64,000 nt of DNA, taken from Lepidonotus clava. Taxonomy: Eukaryota; Annelida; Polychaeta; Phyllodocida; Polynoidae. The stretch is taken from assembly GCA_936440205.1 (NCBI GenBank), contig OW387150.1:37940295-38004294 (forward strand), written 5' to 3'. Each line of letters starts with the position of its first letter. Position 1 is the first letter of the stretch. Positions 1 to 10,000 of the stretch are shown piece by piece. The position numbers and the translations under genes are program-made. The notes below the pieces were generated by a model. It had not been told where the DNA came from. It saw nothing but the letters and a program-made list of their open reading frames with translations, and searched no databases.

Positions 1-5
1 CTAGA

Positions 6-675
6 GTCACTGCATCATGGATTCTTTTTAATGAAATAACTCAGAAATGATTAGGGGTGCCCTGTGGATTTTCATTCAAATCTGTCAGTTTTCCTTATTT
101 GAATATAAGCCACTCAAAGCCAGTCATTCCCTTCACCTCAGGGCAGAAAGGTATATGACACTACAGATGGCGCCACAATTAGTTTCTTGAGACGACCTAT
201 AAGCTACTGCTACATAGGTCTCATATAACTATTTATTTTCCTGCCTAGCGGATCTTGAGCAAAAAGTATTTGCAGAACGTTGTGCTACCAGAAGTGACTT
301 AGAAACCTATGGTAGGCTCTCTGGTATACAACATATGAACATTTCAGGGTAGGTTGACCCTGAAAGTGTTGAGTAAGGACCCCTGATATTTACCTTACCT
401 CATTTTACTGATTCTGCAGTGACCAAACTTATGAAGTACAGAGCCTATTACAAAAAAAAACTACTGACATTAACAAAATCACTGCATCATACACTATTTT
501 TGATAAAATAACTCTAACTCACAAATGATTGGGGGTTCCCTGTGATTTCCATACTTTTCTCATCCCTTTTCCTTTTAGTATTTGCAGCCACTCAAAACCA
601 TTCCTTTCATCTCAGGACAGGAAGGTTTATGACCGTGCTATTTGGTGCCACATTATTTCCCTGAGACTGACATAC
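6..675. repeat. Diverged tandem duplication, about 475-bp period
   Basis: Two copies of a roughly 200-bp segment start at about 6 and 478. Both begin with TCACTGCATCAT and share, in order, an AAATAACTC block, an AAATGATT-GGGG block, CCCTGTG, a GCCACTCAAA block, a CTTTCATCTCAGG-like block and a TTTATGAC-like block. They are diverged by substitutions and small indels. No coding potential was seen and the source is unknown. Confidence 0.6.
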
Positions 676-1902
676 TCACTAAAATTACACCAGATGGCAC
701 TGTAGTACACAGTGAGGACTTGCTGCTCTTATAGTAGGAGGCGGTGGGAGAGTTCTGTCTTAGAGTTTGCACACCCCTACCCCTTTTGGAAGCTCGCATC
801 CCCTAACAGATGTTTAGCTTATGAAACATTATTTTCAAAATGTCGGCAAGGCTTATATAATTAAAGCATGAATTCTTTGTGGTTTTGGAGCCTTTCCCAC
901 AACAAGCTGCAGGTCTATAAGAAAACCTCAGCCTTATAAAAAGATATTACAACATAATCAGGCAAATAGGTTCTTTACACAGTAACCACGGCGGGCCTGT
1001 GGCCTGTTGGAAAATAGTGATCAACCAAACATAACAATGAACACTTTAAGCTCATCTTAAACACTTTGGGCTTTTAGCAACATCTTAGTTATTAAAGATA
1101 TTGAATGCTAGTGTAATGTTTATGGTTAATCGTAATTATTGGGGAATTGTCCGAGATGTTCACTGTCGTTGATATTGATATTCCTAACGGTTGCTAGTCA
1201 AGTGGTGAGTGAGTTCACGAGATGGGCGCTCAATCCATAACATGAACAACGCTTGGCAGTAGGTTAAGTTTATTTGTGGATACGATGATGCGTACATTTG
1301 CCAGCGGAGAGATGATAGTTCCTCCAAGTGTCACAATCTTAATCCTATAGAGAGTAAGCTTTCTCCTAGAAGTCCGCTTAGTCTCCCGCTCAACAGTAGT
1401 GCAGTAATTCTCATATAAGTCACCAGATGTCCCTGTGGCTTGCGCAGCTATCTAAACCCCTCGAATCTCTCGATCCGTATAGTCCAAACGTTAGTGATAT
1501 TCTCTCTACCCTTACATCGTGCTCTCGCTTCTTATAGCAGTCTGGTATTGATTTTACCCTAGCATCGACGCCTGCCATATGTATACTACGGATATATAAT
1601 TTGGAAGAACCCTGATTATCCCCTTGTGTTCAACTGGTGACCTTCACATCATTTCAATTGTTTATATGCGCAAAGTAAATGAGTTTATTTCTACCTTTGT
1701 GCAATATATTTGTTTGTGAACGCTGTGGGTCTTTATACTGTAAAAATTGCAGCTCATTTACAGCATTCTTTATAACTTTTTTTGTATGTGAAAAATGATC
1801 CAACAGAGATCAAAGTGGCGACAAATGCGATCGTTGTTTACCTACTTGCTGTTATTGTCAGTATTATGCAAGAGACCACTGGGAATCAATGTTGGAAGAG
1901 GG
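676..1902. other. Gene-free stretch, nothing recognised
   Basis: AT-rich sequence without a long reading frame, splice-flanked conserved segment, tandem repeat or inverted repeat that I could recognise. Confidence 0.5.
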
Positions 1903-2100
1903 AACCTCCCCAGGTAAACATGTGACGTTATTATAACGTTACAGCAACGTTCTATTCGGTTCTGTATTGGTTCTTGTTACATTATTTTGATGGCTCCCAA
2001 TAACGTTGCTGCAACATACTGCCGCGACGTTACACTGTGACGCTATTGTAATGTTACATCGCAGCTTGGCTGGTTCAGTGTGAAGTACTTTAGTAAACAT
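1903..2100. mobile_element. Dispersed MITE-like repeat, family A (GTGACGTTATTATAACG type)
   Basis: It begins CCCCAGGTAAACATGTGACG and continues with TTATTATAACGTTACAGCAACG, GGTTCTTGTTACATTATTTTGATGG and GCTGCAAC blocks, ending near GCAGCTTGGCTGG. Other copies lie near 11830, 13030, 16520, 21900, 39455 and 47100. The best copies end in inverted CCCAGCC...TGTGACG and its complement, which suggests a small DNA transposon. Confidence 0.6.
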
Positions 2101-2386
2101 TTAATACGTTAGTTAACATGTATACATCAGTGAGAGGTGCTCTGTATATTTACTTCTCTGAAGTGGCTCTTAGTGCTGTTTACTCACATACATGGCTTGA
2201 AATTGAGTGTAAGCATTAACCCAGATTACATCAAGTAAAACTCTTGGCTGCCCTCTGCAACACATATTGACCCATGGCCCGTAAGAAGACCCTTGGGGGT
2301 TGTCAGAGGGTGTCCTGAGGGGTTCGTCATGTACCAAGGGTGAAGCCTGAGGTTCGTAAAATCCCCCTGGGACTCAGAGACCTGTG

Positions 2387-3093
2387 GCCCATTGCACAAT
2401 AGAATTTCATTGTGAGGATCAAACAACGAAAGCACAACGAAATTTTGCTTAACAACGAAATGTTTCGTTGTTACGAAAATATTCCACTCTTACTTAACCC
2501 TTTAGACCCCAATCCGGCCGTGGCCGCCCGAGGGTGTATTCCCCAATCCGGCCGTAGCCGCCCGGAAAAACGGAAATTTTTCCATAATTTTCCATAATTT
2601 TTCAAAGCATAACATTTTTGTGACCATTCAACACACAAAAATGACCAATATATTGTTCAAAAGCTGATTTAATTTCTGTTCCAATGCTACAAATCCCATT
2701 TCTATATTGTTAAATGCTACAGTTGGGTCAGCCTTTGAACCTCATTAATTATATGGAATTTAGGGAATTTCGGAGGGAAATCCATGGAAATCCTGGGGAA
2801 ATCCATCAATTCATGAATGCAATCTCTGGGGTCTAAAGGGTTAAATAGTACAAATCTCAGCTTCTAATGGATGGAATTGAATTCTGTAAATTGATATAAA
2901 AAGGCAAGACATTAGAGAAAAAGCAGTAAAAGTTACAACTCATTGAGGGCATTCTAACTATAGAAAAGAAAATTGTTAAAAAAAGTTTTGTTGTTACATA
3001 AATAACTGCATATAATTTATTTAGCAACAACGAACTGTTTCGTTGTTTATCATATTTTCGTTGTTACGAAACCCATTGTGCAACGGGCCACTG
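2387..3093. mobile_element. MITE family B (GTGGCCCGTTGCACAATG ends) carrying a nested element
   Basis: The left end GTGGCCCATTGCACAAT is mirrored at the right end by ATTGTGCAACGGGCCAC, giving inverted repeats of about 17 bp. The interior is rich in AACAACGAAA/TTTCGTTGTT. A second element with TTAA ends (2494-2844) has inserted inside it. Related copies lie at 5248, 26637, 28940, 42812 and 54550. The CAGTGG-like terminus resembles hAT-type MITEs, but no target duplication could be fixed. Confidence 0.7.
2494..2844. mobile_element. TTAA-flanked MITE (piggyBac-like), inserted in MITE B
   Basis: TTAA followed by CCCTTTAGACCCCA at the left is mirrored by TGGGGTCTAAAGGG then TTAA at the right: a 14-bp perfect inverted repeat with the TTAA target of piggyBac-type transposition. 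It is 351 bp with no coding capacity. A related copy lies at 62958-63302. Confidence 0.75.
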
Positions 3094-3194
3094 AGGACGA
3101 CCCCAAATGGTCTCCTATATTTTATCACCTAAGCAAGATTTAAACAAGAATGAAAATCCTGAAAACAAGAAGTGGTACATACAGCCTCTTTATA

Positions 3195-3462
3195 CACTCT
3201 GGCCCGTTGAACAATAACGATTGTAACAGCAATCAATTTCAAAATCCGTTGCTGTTATGCACGAAATCAATTGCTGTTATACACGTTGTCTTTTTGCATG
3301 TTTTCACCCTGAAATTAATACTATTAAGAATGCTGTAAATAACCTGTAATCTTTACATGAACTAGTCCTACAGTGCTCCTTTTAACATCAGTTTACAGAA
3401 TTCCATTTGATCCAGTTGACAAAAAGATATAGGCGTTTCGCAACAAGGATCATCTCATTAAA
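3195..3462. mobile_element. Degraded MITE B-related fragment
   Basis: A TGGCCCGTTGAACAATAACG start and AACAGCAATCAATTTC-type interior resemble family B, and the right part shares the TTTACAGAATTCCATTTGATCCAG block found in other copies. The right terminus is not preserved. Confidence 0.45.
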
Positions 3463-4326
3463 GTTGTCCCGCATCTACTGCCCAACACACACAGGACAGT
3501 GTCTCGTGTCTCCTGCCCCACTAACATAGGGCAGTGCCCCGTGTCTACTGCCCCACATGCATAGGGCAGTGCCCCATGTCTACTGCCCAACACACATAGG
3601 GCAGTGTCTCGTGTCTACTGCCCAACACACATAGGGCAGTGTCCTGTGCCTACTGCCCCACATGCATAGGGCAGTGTCCCATGTCTACTGCCCCACACAC
3701 ATAGGACAGTGTCCCGTGTCTACTACCCCACACACATAGGGCAGTGTCCTGTGCCTACTGCCCCACATGCATAGGGCAGTGTCCCATGTCTACTGCCCAA
3801 CACACATAGGGCAGTGTCCCGTGTCTACTACCCCACACACATAGGGCAGTGTCCCGTGCCTACTGCCCCACATGCATAGGGCAGTGTCCTGTGTCTACTG
3901 CCCCACACACATAGGGCAGTGTCCCATGTCTACTGCCCCACACACATAGGGCAGTGCCCCGTGTCTACTGCCCCACACACATAGGGTAGTGTCCCGTGTC
4001 TACTGCCCCACACACATAGGGCAGTGTCCCGTGCCTACTGCCCCACATGCATAGGGTAGTGTCCCGTGTCTACTGCCCCACACACATAGGGTAGTGTCCC
4101 GTGTCTACTGCCCCACACACATAGGGTAGTGTCCCGTGTCTACTGCCCCACACATAGGGCAGTGCCCCGTGTCTACTGCCCCACACACCTAGGACAGTGT
4201 CCCGCGTCTACTGCCCAACACACAAAGGGCAGTGTCCCGTGTCTACTGCCCCACACACATAGGGCAGTGTCCCCATGTCTACTGCCCCACACACATAGGG
4301 CAGTGTCCCGTTTCTACTGCCTAGTG
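3463..4326. repeat. 36-bp minisatellite, about 24 copies
   Basis: The unit reads GCAGTGTCCCGTGTCTACTG then CCCCACACACATAGGG, with variants such as CATGCATAGG. The period is a multiple of three, so it creates an apparent 81-codon frame that is not a gene. Confidence 0.9.
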
Positions 4327-4648
4327 TTAACCCTTTCCACACGCCATCACAGTTCATTCATAGCTTTGAAATAATTATGGCAATCTACTATAAAAAGGAG
4401 GCTCAAAAGAGGCCACATAATTCACAATGATCCTATCTGAATCTATAAGTTAAGCTCTAAATTAAATATAAAATATTATTTCGAACCTTTTTGTTGTTAG
4501 ATATATCATATCAAAAAAATGATAATTGATTTTTTTCATAAGTAGCATTAAATCCACTATAATAGCATATATGGAAAAGATGCCTCAATGCATCTGGCGT
4601 GTTTTCAGTGGTGATACCTCAGAGCATCTAGGGGGTGGAAAGGGTTAA
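4327..4648. mobile_element. TTAA-flanked MITE, CCCTTTCCAC subtype
   Basis: TTAACCCTTTCCAC at the left is mirrored by GTGGAAAGGGTTAA at the right. The 322-bp interior is AT-rich and non-coding. It abuts the end of the 36-bp minisatellite. The TTAA ends suggest a piggyBac-type mover, and the interior differs from the 2494 copy. Confidence 0.7.
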
Positions 4649-5247
4649 TGGGCTCCAGTACATCTACATTATATCCTTTATCAGAGTCCTTGGTTTGATT
4701 CCCTGGCACATTGGGCTGCATATTACCCCACTACTAGGGTCAAACATCCCACTGCCCCTCACCCACCACCCGGTCAGGGGTCAAATTGTCTGTTAGTCTG
4801 GCTTACATAAGGGGAAACTGTTCGCATACAATTACCCAGTAAACCGTCCCACCCCTATCCCCCAATCGGACTTCACCCCCACCCCAACCACTATCTGTGG
4901 TATTAACCTGGCCTCCCCTGCCAGCCCCGCTTGATTTCTAAGGTCAGACGTTCCACACACTGCACATCACATGGCCTATGTTTTATGTGAAAATACACTG
5001 GTACAGGAGATGCAGGGATATAGTGGTAATCTCAAGTAGGTCAAGGAGTGAGGTAAGAGGGGGAATAAGATTAGTGACTGGAGGTGTGCTGGGGGCCCAC
5101 TGGAGGCCTGGGTACCCACTCCCCACACAACCCACACAGCTGGAAGGCAGTGGCTGGGAACACAAGTTGTTCACTGCTCCAACAGGTAGGTTCATACACC
5201 CCCAATTCTGTTATCAACTCTGTTCCCCCTACACCCACCCCCAGTGA

Positions 5248-5520
5248 CCCATTGTACAATGAGTTTCGTAACAACGAAATTAATTTTTTTAACGATACCT
5301 ATCATTGTTACTTTTATCGTAGCAACGACTGTTTTGACACAATTTTTTTTTCTATATTTAGAATACCCTCAAAGAGCTGTAACTTTTACTGATTCTTTTC
5401 TATTTTTTTCCCTTCAGATATTTACAGAATTCGATTTCATTCATTAGGAACAGGTTTTTACTATTTTCGTAACAACAACAATTTTCATAGCAATGAAACT
5501 TCATTATGCTATCTTACATG
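5248..5520. mobile_element. MITE family B copy
   Basis: The left end is AGTGACCCATTGTACAATGA followed by TTTCGTAACAACGAAA. The interior shares the CTCAAAGAGCTGTAACTTTTAC and ATTTACAGAATTCGATTTCATTC blocks with the 42812 copy. The right end is decayed. Confidence 0.6.
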
Positions 5521-5611
5521 TGATTTACATGTGATTAAGAGTCTTACCATCACCATGTTCTGGGACAATGTTCTGGCCAACTAAATCATCAGACCTACTT
5601 TAGAGTATAAA

Positions 5612-5835
5612 GGGTCATACCCACCAGGCGATTTTGACCAAGTGGGCTGACTAATTGGTGCTAAAATCGGCAAATTAAACCCCAATAATTGGCCGATTTT
5701 AGCACTGATTCAGATCAAACATGTACATTTCAATGTACTCTACTAACAGGAAATCAAAAGAATCAGCTGATTATTGTCCTGATGCATCAGCCGACTGTGC
5801 AAAAGTTGCTTAGTGGGGATACAGCTTAACTCCTA
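5612..5835. mobile_element. MITE family G (TACCCACYAGGCGAY ends)
   Basis: The left end TCATACCCACCAGGCGATTT and right end GCTTAGTGGGGATACAGCTTA are imperfect inverted repeats, with a palindromic ACATTTCAATGTACTCTACT-like core. Related copies lie near 12056, 27955, 55715 and 58749. Confidence 0.5.
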
Positions 5836-6423
5836 CTACATACACAGTCTACAGACACATCTCAGGGAAGTAATAGAAATCCATTATAAAGTTTTATAAC
5901 TCATTTCATGAGTCATATTTGTGGAGCCTTTGATTAGCTACTTCACCTCATCATATATCTTTTTTCCCTTTTCATTAACCATACTCACAAACATGTAAAC
6001 TTCTGTATAGGTGAACAAATAGCTTATTCCATAATTACACACACTTGGCGCTTATTGGTGCTTCTCTCATAGCTAAGATAAGGATCTGAATGGAAACCCA
6101 ACAATAAGCCATCTATATAGTTGTCAAATATATCCCTTGATTGCTAGGAATATTCATAGTCCAAAAAATATTGTATCCCTATCATTATACAGGAAGAGAG
6201 TTACCCTCGGTCACATCGGGAGGTGGAAAGGGGTCATTCAGAGGTCAGTGGAGATCAGGTCATCACTGTGTGACCCATCACTGTGACCAGACACAGGCTG
6301 AATCAGCTTTGGAGGGACAAGCAACAACACCGCAACACTGCTCAGCATAAAGTTTTCCTTTCTGAATCAATAGTGAAGGAAACATACCATCATTTGTGAA
6401 TGTGGAATAATGTATGATTAATT
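5836..6423. other. Gene-free stretch upstream of NT5E, nothing recognised
   Basis: No frame, repeat or clear core promoter could be supported. The NT5E transcription start probably lies here or in the adjacent array, but no TATA-initiator pair stands out. Confidence 0.4.
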
Positions 6424-6914
6424 CGCAAGATACTGACATCGTGCCTTGACATTGTTTACGTGGTTATTGACTAATGTGATACACATGGTTATGGACTAAA
6501 GTGATACACCTCAACTCTCTTAGTGACACCATGCCTGGATGTAATTTACATTATTATTGACTAAAGTGATACACCTCAACTCTCTCAGTGATACCATGTC
6601 TGGATGTGTTAAATGTGGTTAGTGACTAACATGATACACATCAACTCTCTCACTGACGTAATGCCTGGATGTGATATACGTGGATATTAACTAACGTGAT
6701 ACGCCTAACCTCTCTTGGTGATACCATGCCTGGACGTAGTTTATGTGGTTATTGACTATCGTGTTACACCTCACCTCTCAGTGATACAATGCCTGGACGT
6801 AGTTTACGTGGTTATTGACTAACGCGATACATCTTACCTCTCTCATTGACACCATGCAAGGACGTGATTTATATGGTTATTGACTAATGTGATATACCTC
6901 ATCTCTCTCACACC
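6424..6914 (+). repeat. 65-bp array carrying copies of the NT5E start-codon region
   Basis: About seven copies precede the true start. The core CACCATGCCTGGA recurs with ATG (or a variant) at 6531, 6596, 6661, 6726, 6789 and 6854, and a degenerate copy sits at 6441; the genuine ATG is at 6915. Spacing is mostly 65 bp. Several copies encode the same M-P-G start but stop after about nine codons. If transcribed, the array would give a 5' leader full of short upstream frames. Confidence 0.85.
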
Positions 6915-7093
6915 ATGCCTGGACCTCACCCACACACACCCTGGATTAGATTCCCATTAAGGGCTGTCCTACTCAGTCACATAATCTGTTACATGACACT
7001 GCCTATGGGTGCACCCTTCACCTTGACAGTGGTGCACACCAATGATGTTCACGCACGGTTTGAGGAGTTCTCCAAGTTTGGCTCAGACTGCAG
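6915..7093 (+). CDS. NT5E: NT5E exon 1: start, signal peptide, first metal motif
   Basis: It encodes residues 1-59 plus two bases of codon 60. The hydrophobic stretch AVLLSHIICYM is followed by FTLTVVHTNDVHAR, whose D44 and H46 are metal ligands in the family. The donor is CAG|GTGAGT (phase 2). Confidence 0.85.
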
Positions 7094-10000
7094 GTGAGTG
7101 AAACATAGAATTCAGAATAAATTAAAAAAAAGAAGTTCTTAATGCCTGAGACTTTCATATTTGATCCAGTGAAATGATTACTTTCTATACTCCATGACTT
7201 AAGGAGGCCTAGCTTGAGATTGACATTAGCTGTTAGTATACAAACCTTTCTGACCTGGTGGGACTCCAGCTGGGGGTCTTTAATACCACCTGCACCTTTG
7301 AAAGTTGAAAGATCTTTTGAAGCTAGGTGTTGCTGTGAACCAACCTGTGTATGTCCGACTAGCTTCAATTTTCTTCATGACAAATATGGGGACATTGACT
7401 CGGTTCTTTTGCTTTTAAATATGGTCATATTTTTCAATGTATACCTGAATTTCAGTGCAGATTGAAAATATGTGCTTGAAACAATAGGATGATGAGAAAA
7501 GAAAACTGAAAAAAGGGGGTGACTATTGCATCAGTTAAACTGAATTGATATTTTTAAACCTAGAAACAAACCAACAATATATCCGTCCCTGACCTCCCAA
7601 AGTTCTATATAGATGCCACCAGTCCAGCGTATTGGTTCTCAGCCAATCATCAGTTCTCTGGGTGGTTAGGGTGATTATTGTAGCAGAGTGCTCTCACTCT
7701 ACGACCCCGTAATCACAGCACAGCCCAGGATATGACCAAGCCAACCATACACGGTATCTCTAGCCTTTGACCCCACATCATATGCTATATTATTCTGATC
7801 TTTCACCCCACATCATACACTCTACAACGTAACTATGACCAGTCTCCCCACATCATACACACCGTACAACTCTAAAACTTCTGGCCACATTATATACAGT
7901 AAAACTTTTACACTTCACCCAACATCATTCACCCTACAACTCCGACCCTTCACCCCACATCATACATCCTACAACTCTAACCCTTCGCCCCCACATCATA
8001 CACCCTACAACTCTGTCCCTTCACCCCACATCATACACCCTACAACTCTGACCCTTCACCCCTCATCATACACCCTACAACTCTGTCCCTTCACCCCACA
8101 TCATACACCCTACAACTCTGTCCCTTCACCCCACATCATACACCCTACAACTCTGACCCTTCACCCCTCATCATACACCCTACAACTCTGTCCCTTCACC
8201 CCTCATCATACACCCTACAACTCTAACCCTTCACCCCACATCATACATCCTACAACTCTAACCCTTCGCCCCCACATCATACACCCTACAACTCTGTGCC
8301 TTTCCCCCACATCATACACCCTACAACTCTAACCCTTCACCCCTCATCATACACCCTACAACTCTAACCCTTCACCCCTCATCATACACCCTACAACTCT
8401 AACCCTTCACCCCACAATATACACCCTACAACTCTAACCCTTCACCCCACATCATACACCCTACAACTCTAACCCTTCACCCCACATCATACAACCTACA
8501 ACTCTGTCCCTTCACAACACATCATACACCCTACAACTCTGTCCCTTTACCCCACATTGTACAACATACTATTCTGACTCTCCACCCCACATCATACACC
8601 CTACAACTCAGTGCCTTCACCCCACATCAAACACCCTACAACTCTGTCCCTTCACCCCACATCATACACCCTACAACTCTGACTCTTCACCCCACATCAT
8701 ACACCCTACAACTCTGTCCCTTCACCCCACATCATACACTGTACAACTCTGACTCTTCACCCCATGTCATACACCCTACAACTCTAACCCTTCCCCCCAC
8801 ATCATACACCCTACAACTCTAACCCTTCACCCCACATCTTACACCCTACAACTCTAACCCTTCACCCCACATCATACACCCTACAACTCTAACCCTTCAC
8901 CCCACATCTTACACCCTACAACTCTGTCCCTTCACCCCACATCATGCACCCTAGAACTCTTACCCTTAACCCCATGTCATACACCCTACAACTCTAACCC
9001 TTCACCCCACACCATACACCCTACTTCTCTGACCCTTCACCCCACATCATACACTGTACAACTCTGACCCCTCACCCTACATCATATACACTACAACTCT
9101 AATCCTTCACCCGACATCATACACCCTACAACTCTATCCCTTCACCCCGCATCATACACCCTATAACTCTGTCCCTTCACCCCACATCATGCACCCTACA
9201 ACTCTATCCCTTCACCCCACATCATATACCCTACAACTCTGACCCTTCACCCCACATTATACACCCTACAACTCTGTCCCTTCACTCCACATCATACACC
9301 CTACAACTCTAACCGTCACCCCACATCATACACCCTACAACTCTACCCCTTCCACCCACATCATACATCCTACATTTCTGACCATTCGCCCCACATCATA
9401 AACTCTACAACTCTCACCCTTCACCCCACATCATACACCATACAACGCTAACCCTTCACCCCACATCATACACCCTACAACTCTGTCCCTTCACCCCACA
9501 TTATACACCCGAAAACTCTGTCCCTTCACCCCACGTCATACGCCCTACAACTCTAACCCTTCACCCCACATAGTACACCCTACAACTCTGTCCCTTCACC
9601 CCACATCTTACACCCTACAACTCTGTCCCCTCACTCCACATCATACACCCTACAACTCTAACCCTTCACCCCACATTGAGTCAATGTCACTATATTTTGT
9701 AATGAAGAACATATAATACCCAGACATACCCAGGTTGGTTCACAGCAACACTTAGCATTAAAAAATCTTTCACCTCTCAAACAAAAATGATAAAAGGTGC
9801 AGGCAGTGTTAAGGATAGAGAGTGGTGATTTTGGCGTTTTTTGCAGTAGTTGCATCTTTGATTTATCAATGTTTCAATTTTTGAAATATCTGCTTAATAT
9901 TTCTCATACCTACACTTGAATATGTCCTCTACATAAAGTTATATGAAAAAAGATTTTTCAATGAAAATTGACTGAGTAAATGAATGATAAAAACGGAAAT

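Noticed and set aside
4129-4374. 81-codon plus-strand frame
   Set aside because: Lies in the 36-bp minisatellite; no start context or domain.
7835-8332. 165-codon plus-strand frame
   Set aside because: Lies in the 35-bp minisatellite of NT5E intron 1.
3463-9676. CRISPR-like regular repeats
   Set aside because: Units are contiguous tandem repeats without unique spacers, in animal DNA.
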